Below, one piece after another: positions 1 through 7,030 of a DNA stretch of 64,000 nucleotides. The position numbers and the translations under genes were made by a program. The stretch spans positions 620,001-684,000 of the forward strand of contig NZ_CP043474.1 in the NCBI RefSeq assembly GCF_008329645.1, written 5' to 3'. The notes beneath the pieces were generated by a model. The model worked only from the letters and a program-made list of their open reading frames with translations, was not told the origin of the DNA and ran no database searches. Source of the DNA: Mycolicibacterium grossiae (GTDB taxonomy: Bacteria > Actinomycetota > Actinomycetes > Mycobacteriales > Mycobacteriaceae). Within the stretch, counting starts at the first letter, position 1. Each line of letters opens with the position of its first letter.

Positions 1-125
1 AGCGCGACCGCGCGCTGCTGTCGCTGCTGACCGACGGCCTGGTGGAACAGACCGCCGACGGCCGGTTCGCGTTGGCCGGTGAGGGCGGTGCGCATCTCGA
101 TCCCGGGGCGGGCCCGCTCGACTAG
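1..125 (+). CDS. mutY: A/G-specific adenine glycosylase, C-terminal end (partial)
   Basis: The frame open from the left edge to the TAG at 123-125 gives about 40 residues beginning RDRALLSLLTDGLVEQ. That resembles the extreme C-terminus of mycobacterial MutY, the base-excision enzyme that removes adenine paired with 8-oxoguanine. The call also rests on gene order: in M. tuberculosis mutY lies a few genes before the Rv3591c-mhuD-lpqF group seen just downstream here. All catalytic parts (HhH motif, Fe-S cluster) lie outside the window, so the assignment is positional plus a short tail match. Confidence 0.6.
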   Translation, partial: RDRALLSLLTDGLVEQTADGRFALAGEGGAHLDPGAGPLD

Positions 126-128
126 CCT
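123..128 (+). promoter_or_regulatory. Candidate leaderless -10 box (TAGCCT) for the cyclase gene
   Basis: TAGCCT fits the mycobacterial TANNNT -10 consensus and ends 6 nt before the GTG at 135. Transcription would start at or next to the start codon. The box overlaps the mutY stop codon. No Shine-Dalgarno sequence is seen. Confidence 0.35.
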
Positions 129-134
129 TGGCGC

Positions 135-1484
135 GTGGCCGGACGTTCGGGTGCGCCGCGGACCCACTACGCCTCGCGCGGCGATCTCGACATCGCCTAT
201 CAGGTGCTGGGCAGTGGTCCGCTCGACCTCGTCGTGATGCCGGGTCCGTTCGTCCCCATCGATGCGATCGACGCCGAACCCGCGATGTACCGCTTCTACC
301 GCAGGCTGTCCGGGTTCTGCCGGGTGATCCGCTTCGATCACCGGGGCATGGGCATGAGTTCGCGCATCGGGTCGGCCGAGACCGTCACGCCGTCGTGCTG
401 GGCCGAGGACGCCGTGTCGGTGCTCGACGCGGTGGGCAGCGAGCGCGCCGCGGTGCTGGGATCGGGCTTCACCGCCGTGAGCGCCCTGCTGCTGGCCGCC
501 GACCACCCCGAGCGCGTCAGCCACCTGGTGCTCGTCAACGCCAGCGCGCGGGCGCTGTGGGCGCCGGACTACGAGGCGGGCACCCGGCCGGGCGGCGCCG
601 AGCCGTTCACCACCGTCGCGCTCGAACCCGACGCCGTGGAACGGGGCTTCGACGTGCTGCGGATGGTCGCGCCGTCGGTCGCCGGGGACCGCGCCTTCCG
701 CAGCTGGTGGGACCACGCCGGGAACCGGGCCGCGTCACCCAGCATGGCCCGCATGGCCAACGACGTGCTGACCAATGCCGATGTGCGACATCGCCTTCCG
801 TCGATCGGCGCACCGGCGCTGGTGCTGCACCGCGACCGGGCGGGCTTCGTCGGCGCGGCGCACGGCCGCTATCTGGCCGAGCACCTCCCCGGCGCACGCT
901 ACGTCGAACTGCCCGGCGCGGACACGCTGTACTGGACCGGCGACGCGCTGCCGATACTCGACGAGATCGAGCAGTTCGTGACGGGCACGCGTGGCGACGC
1001 CGACCCCGAGCGCGTGCTGACCACCATCGTGTTCACCGACATCGTCGGGTCCACCCAGCGTGCTTCCGAGCTGGGCGACGAGCGCTGGCGCGATCTGCTC
1101 GACCACCACGATGCCGCGGTGCGCGCGGAGTTCGAGCGGTTCCGCGGTCGCGAGGTCAACACCGCCGGTGACGGATTCCTCGCGACGTTCGGCAGCGTCA
1201 GCGCCGCCCTGGATTGCGCGGAGTGCATCGTCGAGGCCGTCCGGACACTGGACCTCGAGGTGCGCGTGGGCGTGCACGCCGGGGAGGTGGAGGTGCGCGG
1301 CGACGACGTCGCGGGCATGGCCGTGCACATCGGCGCCCGCGTCGCGGCCCTCGCCGGACCCGGTGAGGTACTGGTGTCCTCGACGGTGCGCGAGATCGTC
1401 GCCGGCTCCCGCCGTGCGTCCATCCCGCGCGGGGAACACGACCTCAAGGGCGTCCCGGGCCGCTGGCAGCTCTACGGGCTGTGA
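135..1484 (+). CDS. Class III adenylate/guanylate cyclase with degenerate alpha/beta-hydrolase domain
   Basis: The protein has 449 residues. Residues 10-285 have the alpha/beta-hydrolase fold. Residues 295-449 are a class III cyclase domain, with the metal-binding Asp in FTDIVGST, a second Asp in AGDGFLATF, and the transition-state Arg in VHIGARV where many homologues have Asn three residues earlier. Such hydrolase-cyclase fusions are common in mycobacteria and are presumed cytosolic cNMP sensors/producers. The hydrolase half looks inactive: the nucleophile elbow reads G109-S-G-F-T, putting Gly at the serine position, and the usual ELPGADH reads ELPGADT, losing the His. The start is the GTG at 135, 10 nt after mutY. 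A cyclic-nucleotide role is inferred from the family. Confidence 0.85.
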   Translation: MAGRSGAPRTHYASRGDLDIAYQVLGSGPLDLVVMPGPFVPIDAIDAEPAMYRFYRRLSGFCRVIRFDHRGMGMSSRIGSAETVTPSCWAEDAVSVLDAVGSERAAVLGSGFTAVSALLLAADHPERVSHLVLVNASARALWAPDYEAGTRPGGAEPFTTVALEPDAVERGFDVLRMVAPSVAGDRAFRSWWDHAGNRAASPSMARMANDVLTNADVRHRLPSIGAPALVLHRDRAGFVGAAHGRYLAEHLPGARYVELPGADTLYWTGDALPILDEIEQFVTGTRGDADPERVLTTIVFTDIVGSTQRASELGDERWRDLLDHHDAAVRAEFERFRGREVNTAGDGFLATFGSVSAALDCAECIVEAVRTLDLEVRVGVHAGEVEVRGDDVAGMAVHIGARVAALAGPGEVLVSSTVREIVAGSRRASIPRGEHDLKGVPGRWQLYGL

Positions 1485-1488
1485 CGCG

Positions 1489-2454
1489 TCAGGCCGTGGC
1501 GGCGCAGTCGGTGCAGGAGAACTGACGCCGGTAGTCCGACGGCGTCACGCCGATGACGCGCCGGAAGTGATGGCGCAGCAGCGTGGCCGTGCCGAAGCCC
1601 GACCGGTCGGCGACGTGGTCGATGTCGAGGTCGGTCTCCTCGAGCAGCCGCCGCGCGTAGAGCACCCGCTGGTCGGTCACCCACTGCATCGGCGTGCGGC
1701 CGGTCTCCTCGACGAAGCGGCGGGCGAACGTCCGCGCCGACATGCTGGCCCGCTTGGCGAGGGTGTTGACGGTGTGCGGCTTCTCCAGGTTCGCCAGGAT
1801 CCAGTCCAGTTGCGGTGCAAAGCCTTCCGAGCAACGCACGGGGATCGGCTGGTCGATGTACTGGCGCTGGCCGCCGTCGCGGTGCGGCGGCACCACCATG
1901 CGGCGGGCGATGACGTTGGTGACCTCGCTGCCGAGTTCGCGCCGCACCAGATGCAGGCAGGCGTCGATGCCCGCGGCGGTGCCCGCGCTGGTGATGAGGT
2001 TCCCGTCGTCGACGTAGAGGACGTTGCGGTCGACCTTCGCGGTCGGGTACATCGCGGCGAGTTCGTCGGCGTGCATCCAGTGCGTGGTGCAGGCACGGCC
2101 GTCGAGCAGACCCGCCGCCCCCGCGACGAAGGCGCCCGAGCACACGGTGAGGATCGTCGACCCCGATGCGGCGGCCCGACGGATGGCCTCGAGCGCCTCT
2201 TCCGGGTAGTTCCCACCGGCGATCGCGGGGATGGCCACCAGGTCGGCGCCGATCAACGCGTCGAAACCGTGGTCCGGGGTCAGCGACGCCCCGACCGTGG
2301 TGCGCAGCGCCCGCCCCGGCTCGGGTCCGCAGATCTTGAAGTCGAAGTTGGGGACCCCGTCGGCGGAGCGGTCGATGCCGAACACCTCGCACACCACGCC
2401 GAACTCGAAGACGGCCAGGCCGTCCAGCACCAGCGCTGAGACGCTCTTCAACAT
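1489..2454 (-). CDS. GlxA-family transcriptional regulator (DJ-1/PfpI-like + AraC HTH)
   Basis: The protein has 321 residues. The N-terminal half (about 1-190) is a DJ-1/PfpI (class I amidotransferase-like) domain with the nucleophile-elbow Cys in TVCSGAF. The C-terminal 100 residues form an AraC-type double helix-turn-helix with the family signature around FGTATLLRHHFRRVIGVTPSDYRR. GlxA-type proteins activate catabolic or stress genes in response to small molecules; the ligand here cannot be told. It converges on the cyclase gene (4 bp gap). TAAGAT lies 6 nt upstream of the ATG, suggesting a leaderless message. The neighbouring 73-residue gene diverges from it and could be a target. Confidence 0.88.
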   Translation of the reverse strand: MLKSVSALVLDGLAVFEFGVVCEVFGIDRSADGVPNFDFKICGPEPGRALRTTVGASLTPDHGFDALIGADLVAIPAIAGGNYPEEALEAIRRAAASGSTILTVCSGAFVAGAAGLLDGRACTTHWMHADELAAMYPTAKVDRNVLYVDDGNLITSAGTAAGIDACLHLVRRELGSEVTNVIARRMVVPPHRDGGQRQYIDQPIPVRCSEGFAPQLDWILANLEKPHTVNTLAKRASMSARTFARRFVEETGRTPMQWVTDQRVLYARRLLEETDLDIDHVADRSGFGTATLLRHHFRRVIGVTPSDYRRQFSCTDCAATA

Positions 2455-2460
2455 GGCAGC

Positions 2461-2466
2461 ATCTTA
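2461..2466 (-). promoter_or_regulatory. Candidate leaderless -10 box (TAAGAT) for the GlxA-type regulator
   Basis: On the minus strand TAAGAT lies 6 nt before the ATG at 2454 and fits TANNNT, so transcription would begin at the start codon. Confidence 0.35.
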
Positions 2467-2525
2467 TCCTCGCTCGTCAGTCCTGCCACTGTTGGCGGGA
2501 TCTCTCGGGTCGAACGATTGCTGCC

Positions 2526-2747
2526 ATGGACATCGTGCTGACCTTCCTCATCCTCTCCGCCCCGTTCGCGCTGGCCGCGCTGCTCAGCTGGTCGGCCCAT
2601 CGCGGCGACGCGGTGCGCGCCTACCTCTCCGGCGTCACCGACGATCCCGACTGGTACCGCATCCAGCACGACGCCGACGCCGCCCGCACCCGGTTCGAGG
2701 ACAGCCCGTCGTGGCCCGCCTCAGGCGCGGTCGGCGAACGTCGTTAG
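2526..2747 (+). CDS. Small membrane-anchored protein of unknown function
   Basis: This 73-residue protein has an N-terminal hydrophobic segment (about residues 3-24) and a short charged tail ending in GERR. No domain is recognised. It begins with an ATG 71 bp from the divergent regulator start, and its last 27 nt overlap the 3' end of the convergent hydrolase gene. The pattern of a single membrane segment plus a tail containing WYRIQHDADAARTRFE looks like a conserved short mycobacterial protein rather than a chance frame, but this cannot be confirmed by eye. Confidence 0.5.
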   Translation: MDIVLTFLILSAPFALAALLSWSAHRGDAVRAYLSGVTDDPDWYRIQHDADAARTRFEDSPSWPASGAVGERR

Positions 2748-3491
2748 GAACCGCTCGACGACGCGCCGGTATTCCCCCGGTGCGTCGTCGTGCACCAGGT
2801 GACCGGCACCGGGCACGAAGACGTACTCGGTCCGTGCGCCGACCTCGTGCATCCGTCGCATCTGGCCCGGTGGCGTCACCGAGTCGGCGGCCTCGATCAG
2901 CAGCGTCGGGGCCGTCACCGCCTCCCACTGCGCCCAGTAGTCGCGCCGGCCCCACTCCGCGGCGATCTCGATCCAGCGCTCGGTGTGCCCGTGCAGTCGC
3001 CAGCCGGTGGGCGTCCGATCGAAGGCCTTCGCGAAGTACCGCCCCGCCACGTCGCCGAACGCGGCGTGGATCTCCTCGAGTGAGCCGAACTCCTCCGGCA
3101 GCGCCAGGATCCACGGCTCCCACGGTCCCGTCGTGCGGCCGCGGAAGTCCGGCGCCATGTCCTCCACCACCAGCGCTCGCACCAGATCCGGCCGCGCCGC
3201 CGCCACGCACCAGGCGTGCAGTCCGCCCATCGAATGGCCGATCAGCGTCGCCGGCCCGCCCAGCTCCGTCACCGCCGCGGCGAGGTCCGCGGTGAACCGC
3301 TCGGTGTGGATCGGGTGCGGATCGGCGACGTCGCGACCGCGATGCCACGGCGCGTCGTAGGTGTACACGTGCCCGAGCGCAGTCAACCAGGGCAGCTGGC
3401 GCGACCACGTGCTGCCTCGGCCCATCAGCCCGTGCACCAGCACCACCGGCGCACCCGAGCCACCCCGGTCGGTCAACGCGTGGGTCCGCAT
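2721..3491 (-). CDS. Alpha/beta-fold hydrolase (Rv3591c orthologue by position)
   Basis: The 256-residue hydrolase shows the oxyanion HG motif (VLVHGLMGRGSTW), the nucleophile elbow GHSMGG with its Ser, and a late His in GAGHLVHDD, so the catalytic triad looks complete. The substrate is unknown. It sits immediately before the divergent mhuD, as Rv3591c does in M. tuberculosis. The two starts are 44 bp apart. The 3' end overlaps the small convergent membrane-protein gene by 27 nt. Confidence 0.88.
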   Translation of the reverse strand: MRTHALTDRGGSGAPVVLVHGLMGRGSTWSRQLPWLTALGHVYTYDAPWHRGRDVADPHPIHTERFTADLAAAVTELGGPATLIGHSMGGLHAWCVAAARPDLVRALVVEDMAPDFRGRTTGPWEPWILALPEEFGSLEEIHAAFGDVAGRYFAKAFDRTPTGWRLHGHTERWIEIAAEWGRRDYWAQWEAVTAPTLLIEAADSVTPPGQMRRMHEVGARTEYVFVPGAGHLVHDDAPGEYRRVVERFLTTFADRA

Positions 3492-3522
3492 GGGCTTAGA
3501 TACTGCACGCCGCGCGGGGCGG

Positions 3523-3528
3523 TAACCT
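3523..3528 (+). promoter_or_regulatory. Candidate leaderless -10 box (TAACCT) for mhuD
   Basis: TAACCT fits TANNNT and lies exactly 7 nt before the mhuD ATG at 3536. No ribosome binding site is visible, consistent with a leaderless transcript. Confidence 0.4.
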
Positions 3529-3535
3529 GAGCCGC

Positions 3536-3853
3536 ATGCCCGTCGTGAAGATCAACGCGATCGAAGTCCCGCCCGACGCCGGCCCGGAGCTGGAGAAGCG
3601 GTTCGCCAACCGCGCCCACGCCGTCGACGGCCAGCCCGGCTTCCTGGGCTTCCAGCTGCTCCGTCCCATCAAGGGCGAAGACCGCTACTTCGTGGTGACG
3701 CAGTGGGAGTCCGAGGAGGCGTTCCAGGCGTGGGCCAGCGGTCCGGCCGTGGAGGCGCACGCCGGCCAGCGGGCCAAGCCGGTGGCCACCGGCGCATCGC
3801 TGCTCGAGTTCGAGGTCGTGCTTGACGTCCAGCGGACCGACGGCGCGTCGTAA
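3536..3853 (+). CDS. mhuD: Haem-degrading monooxygenase MhuD
   Basis: This 105-residue antibiotic-biosynthesis-monooxygenase-fold protein matches MhuD (Rv3592) in length and key residues: Asn7, Trp66 and the haem-ligating His75 fall at the same numbers as in the M. tuberculosis enzyme. MhuD opens haem to mycobilin and frees iron without releasing CO, in the cytosol, during haem-iron use. Its neighbours on both sides are those found in M. tuberculosis. Its 3' end overlaps the lpqF start by 32 nt. Confidence 0.93.
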   Translation: MPVVKINAIEVPPDAGPELEKRFANRAHAVDGQPGFLGFQLLRPIKGEDRYFVVTQWESEEAFQAWASGPAVEAHAGQRAKPVATGASLLEFEVVLDVQRTDGAS

Positions 3854-5204
3854 CGCGGGCCGGCTGCGACGCCGGGCGGTCGGACTGACGGTCGCCACCT
3901 CCCTCGTCGCCGCGGTCAGCTGCGGGTGCGCGCACACCAGCCCCGCGCCCGCCGAAGCCGCCTACGGCACGCACATCGACACCAACACCCCGCAGGGGCT
4001 GCGCGCCAAGCAGCTCCTCGACATGGTCAACTCCGACTGGCCGATCGGCACGGTCACCGTCGGCACGCTGGCCGCACCCGAGATCATCGAACCGGTCGCG
4101 CGCGACATGGACCGGCTGTGGGCCGACCGCCCGATCACGGTCACCGGCATCGACGTGGGCGCCGGCATGGCACGGCTGCACCTGCGCACGTCCTACGCCA
4201 TCGACCAGGAGGTCGAGCTGCGCACCGACGACGCCGGCCTGGTGGACCGGTTCGAGGTGACGGTCGACAAGCCGCGCATCGCCTCGTGGAGCGACGTCGA
4301 CGCCGAGCTGACCAAGTCCGGCGCCCGGTACTCCTACGCCGCGTCCAAGGTGACCAACCGGACCTGCACTCCGGTCGCCGGCACCCACGTCGACGAACCG
4401 CTGCCGCTCGCATCGATCTTCAAGCTGTACGTGCTGCTGGCCGTCGGCCAGGCCGCCAACGCCGGAACGCTGGGCTGGGACGACCCGCTGCTGATCACCA
4501 AGGCGGACAAGGACGTCGGGTCCGCGGGCTTCGACAAGCTGCCGCCGGGGTCGCACGTCTCGGTGCGCGAGGCCGCGCAGCAGATGATCTCCGCCAGCGA
4601 CAACATGGCGACCGACCTGCTGATGACGCGCGTCGGCCCGGACGCCATGCACCGTGCCCTGGTGTCCGCCGGGCACCACGACCCGGCGGCGATGACGCCG
4701 TTCCCCACCGCCCACGAACTCTTCTCGATCGGCTGGGGCCGCCCCGACGTCCGCGACGAGTGGCGTTCGGCCACCCCCGCGCACCGCGCCGAGATGCTGG
4801 TGCGCGCCAACCACATTCCCTACGACCCCGACCCGGAGCGCACCCGCACGCCCGCCTCGCCGTACGGCATCGAGTGGTACGGCACCGCCATGGACGTCTG
4901 CCGGGTGCATGCCGCCCTGCAGTCCGAGGCGACCGGGCGCGCCGCGCCCATCCGCGACATCCTGTCCGCCACGCCGGGCATCGACCTCGACGGCGAGAAG
5001 TGGCCGTACATCGCGGCCAAGGGCGGCAACCTGCCCGGTGACATCTCGTTCAGCTGGTACGCCCGCGACCGCACCGGCCAGGGTTGGGTGGTGAGCTTCC
5101 AGCTCAACTGGCCGAAGTACCGCAGCCTCGCCGCCGCGACGTGGCTGCTGTCGGTCGCCACGGCCGGTTTCGGCATGCTGCCGGTCGGGGTCCCTAGCCG
5201 GTAG
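3822..5204 (+). CDS. lpqF: Lipoprotein LpqF, beta-lactamase-like serine hydrolase
   Basis: The protein has 460 residues and an Arg-rich N-terminus, then a hydrophobic stretch ending in a lipobox-like VSCGC, so it is probably lipidated and extracytoplasmic. The C-terminal half is a class A beta-lactamase/penicillin-binding fold with SIFK (SxxK), SDN and KGG motifs, all three active-site elements of the family. An N-terminal Cpe/LpqF-type domain precedes it. The only plausible start is a TTG at 3822 inside mhuD, giving a 32-nt overlap; translational coupling is likely. Whether it hydrolyses beta-lactams or acts on the envelope is unknown. It matches Rv3593 in position. The 3' end overlaps the convergent phosphatase gene by 11 nt. 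Confidence 0.85.
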   Translation: MTSSGPTARRNAGRLRRRAVGLTVATSLVAAVSCGCAHTSPAPAEAAYGTHIDTNTPQGLRAKQLLDMVNSDWPIGTVTVGTLAAPEIIEPVARDMDRLWADRPITVTGIDVGAGMARLHLRTSYAIDQEVELRTDDAGLVDRFEVTVDKPRIASWSDVDAELTKSGARYSYAASKVTNRTCTPVAGTHVDEPLPLASIFKLYVLLAVGQAANAGTLGWDDPLLITKADKDVGSAGFDKLPPGSHVSVREAAQQMISASDNMATDLLMTRVGPDAMHRALVSAGHHDPAAMTPFPTAHELFSIGWGRPDVRDEWRSATPAHRAEMLVRANHIPYDPDPERTRTPASPYGIEWYGTAMDVCRVHAALQSEATGRAAPIRDILSATPGIDLDGEKWPYIAAKGGNLPGDISFSWYARDRTGQGWVVSFQLNWPKYRSLAAATWLLSVATAGFGMLPVGVPSR

Positions 5205-5757
5205 CGCCGCTCGTCGAGCGCAGCGTCCAGGCCTGCCCACGCAGGTACAGCACCGTACGGCTCACCGGCCCGACGTCGACGCGCCAGAACGACTTCGGCG
5301 GCGCGTCGAGCGCCACCAGCACGGCCGCGCGGACCACGGCCGGGTGCGTCACCGCCACCAGCCGGCCACGCCGGGAGCCGAGCGACGCGAGCCAGTCCCG
5401 GACCCGCGCCATCAGGTCGACGACCGACTCGCCGCCGTGCGGAGCCTGTGACGCGTCGGTCAACCAGATCGCCATCTCGGCCGGCGCCACCCCGCCCAGC
5501 ACCTGGCCGCGCCAGGTGCCGCAGTCGAGGTCGGCGAGCGCGTCGTCGACCTCGGCCCGCAGCCCGAGCAGCTCGGCGGTCTGCCGCGTGCGCTTCTCCG
5601 GGCCGCACGTGGCGGCGTCGACCGGGCCGAGTTCGACGGTCGCGTCGAGCTGCCGCAGCCCGCGCGCGTTGAGCGGTTCGTCGATCGGGAAGCGTCCGGC
5701 TGCCATGGCGTCGGTCATGGCGTGCGACACCAGGGTCAGCCGGACGACCTCACTCAC
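5194..5757 (-). CDS. Histidine-phosphatase-family protein with atypical SHA motif, linked to cbtAB
   Basis: The 187-residue protein has a histidine-phosphatase (phosphoglycerate mutase-like) fold. The canonical RHG reads SHA (LVSHAMTD): the phospho-acceptor His is kept, but the phosphate-binding Arg is Ser. The second catalytic His is in VAVTHPAVVRAA. Its GTG start overlaps the cbtA stop by 4 nt (GTGA), so it belongs to the riboswitch-controlled cbtB-cbtA unit. That context hints at cobalamin or cobalt metabolism, perhaps analogous to the alpha-ribazole phosphatase CobC. The role is inferred from neighbours only. Confidence 0.75.
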   Translation of the reverse strand: MSEVVRLTLVSHAMTDAMAAGRFPIDEPLNARGLRQLDATVELGPVDAATCGPEKRTRQTAELLGLRAEVDDALADLDCGTWRGQVLGGVAPAEMAIWLTDASQAPHGGESVVDLMARVRDWLASLGSRRGRLVAVTHPAVVRAAVLVALDAPPKSFWRVDVGPVSRTVLYLRGQAWTLRSTSGATG

Positions 5758-6557
5758 CCAGCCAGCGCCTCGTGCCGCTTCCCGTCGAGCAGCTTCGACA
5801 CCAGCGCCGCGAACGTCAGCCCGATGGTCGCGTAGACGACCACCTGCGTGCCGAGCGCGTAGAGCCGGAAGTCGTAGAGCACGTCGGCCGGGAAGCCCTC
5901 GTAGACGATGTCACCCGCGGCGTCGCGCAGCGGGCCCGGCGTCTCGTCGATCGTCGGCAGCACCAGCATCAGCACCGCGATGCCGACGACGTACGCGCCG
6001 GCCGCGGCCACGGTGGCGTTCCAGGTGCCGAGCCGTGCCGTCAGCCGCCGGCCGAGGTAGACCGCCGCGACGAACAGCGCCGCCGACAGCACCAGCATCA
6101 GCAGGTACAGCAGCGTGCGCTGCCGGATCGTCTCGTCGAGACTGAGCGCCGGCGGGCTCGCCGGGTACTTCAGCGACGGCACCACGTAGAGGCTCAGCAG
6201 CATGCCGCCGGCCACGTAGAGCGACAGCAGCCGCGCGGACACCGCACCGACGCGGCCGTAGGCGACGGCGAACACCACCGCGAACAGCGCGCCGATCGCG
6301 ACGCTGAACGCCAGCACGCCGAAGCCCATGCCGATGTTCTCCTGCACGGCGCGGGAGAATCCGCCGCCCGCGTGGTCGTGGCTGTGTCCTGCCATCCCGG
6401 CCGCCGCCTCGGTGGCCTCGTGCGCGGCGCCGACGCCGTCCTCGTAGGCGATCGCCGTCGCGATCACCGGCTCGACGAAGAGCCGCGCGAAGAGGAACGC
6501 CAGCACACCGGCGAGAGCGCCGGCCACGAGGCCGCGCCCGATGATCTGCTTCTCCAT
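5754..6557 (-). CDS. cbtA: Cobalt transporter subunit CbtA
   Basis: The 267-residue integral membrane protein has about five to six hydrophobic helices and a His-rich loop after the first one (AGHSHDHAGG), a typical metal-binding feature of CbtA. With CbtB it is predicted to form a cobalt importer feeding B12 synthesis or salvage. The chosen ATG (MEKQIIGRG) lies 26 nt after cbtB; a longer frame exists but lacks resemblance. The downstream phosphatase gene overlaps it by 4 nt. Expression is likely set by the cobalamin riboswitch ahead of cbtB. Confidence 0.85.
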   Translation of the reverse strand: MEKQIIGRGLVAGALAGVLAFLFARLFVEPVIATAIAYEDGVGAAHEATEAAAGMAGHSHDHAGGGFSRAVQENIGMGFGVLAFSVAIGALFAVVFAVAYGRVGAVSARLLSLYVAGGMLLSLYVVPSLKYPASPPALSLDETIRQRTLLYLLMLVLSAALFVAAVYLGRRLTARLGTWNATVAAAGAYVVGIAVLMLVLPTIDETPGPLRDAAGDIVYEGFPADVLYDFRLYALGTQVVVYATIGLTFAALVSKLLDGKRHEALAG

Positions 6558-6583
6558 GTTCGGTTGTCCTCCTGCCGGATCGG

Positions 6584-6805
6584 TCAGTGGCAGGGGAAGC
6601 CGAGGAGGTGGCGGGCGTCGTGGATGAACTCGTGGATGACGGTGTTGTCGGCGCCGAAGACCGAGGTCGCACCCTGGTCCATGCCGACGAAGTAGAGCAC
6701 CAGCAGCGCGAGGAACGCCGTCGCGGACAGCCACACCGCCGCGCGGGTCGCGGACAGGTCCAGGGCGGGGGCGGCGTTCGTGCGGGCGTCGGATCGAGCA
6801 GTCAT
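6584..6805 (-). CDS. cbtB: Cobalt transporter subunit CbtB
   Basis: This 73-residue protein has one transmembrane helix (about residues 23-43) and a C-terminal segment rich in histidines (IHEFIHDARHLLGFPCH) that ends with the His expected of CbtB. It is the first gene of the cbtB-cbtA-phosphatase unit. AAAGGA about 6 nt before the ATG at 6805 serves as ribosome binding site and lies directly downstream of the riboswitch expression platform. Confidence 0.88.
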   Translation of the reverse strand: MTARSDARTNAAPALDLSATRAAVWLSATAFLALLVLYFVGMDQGATSVFGADNTVIHEFIHDARHLLGFPCH

Positions 6806-6829
6806 GATGTGGTCCTTTCGGGATGTCGC

Positions 6830-6922
6830 GTCCCTCGACGAAGTGACGAACCTCGGGTCTGACTGTTCACAGTGGCGCGACCGTTCTGGATTCTCACCAG
6901 ATTCCTCGGCTCGTCGGGTACA
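6830..6922 (-). promoter_or_regulatory. Cobalamin riboswitch controlling cbtB-cbtA
   Basis: Read on the minus strand, the leader contains the cobalamin-aptamer core in order: GGAATCTGGTGAGAATCC (6888-6905), then CGGTCGCGCCACTGTGA, then the B12-box-like AGTCAGACC (6856-6864). A GGGA...TCCC hairpin (6821-6835) follows just before the Shine-Dalgarno, which suggests translational control. Cobalt-transport genes are a known target class of this riboswitch. Repression by adenosyl- or hydroxocobalamin is expected. The outer P1 stem was only roughly delimited. Confidence 0.82.
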
Positions 6923-6927
6923 GCAGC

Positions 6928-6933
6928 ATCGTA
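6928..6933 (-). promoter_or_regulatory. Candidate -10 box (TACGAT) for the cbtB riboswitch transcript
   Basis: TACGAT on the minus strand fits TANNNT and lies a few bases before the 5' edge of the aptamer, so transcription would start near 6921. No clear -35 hexamer is seen. Confidence 0.3.
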
Positions 6934-6991
6934 GACCCTGCCGTCGCCGGCCGGGCCGGGACGGCGCGCACGGGCGCCTCCTGACGCACGA

Positions 6992-7017
6992 ACGCCCCCG
7001 ACTCGCGTCGGGGGCGT
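6992..7017 (-). terminator. Hairpin downstream of clpC1
   Basis: An 11-bp GC-rich perfect stem (ACGCCCCCGAC / GTCGGGGGCGT) with a 4-nt loop lies 14 nt after the clpC1 stop. There is no long U tract, as is usual for mycobacterial terminators. It separates clpC1 from the cbt promoter. Confidence 0.6.
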
Positions 7018-7030
7018 CCGTGGTGAGGAC

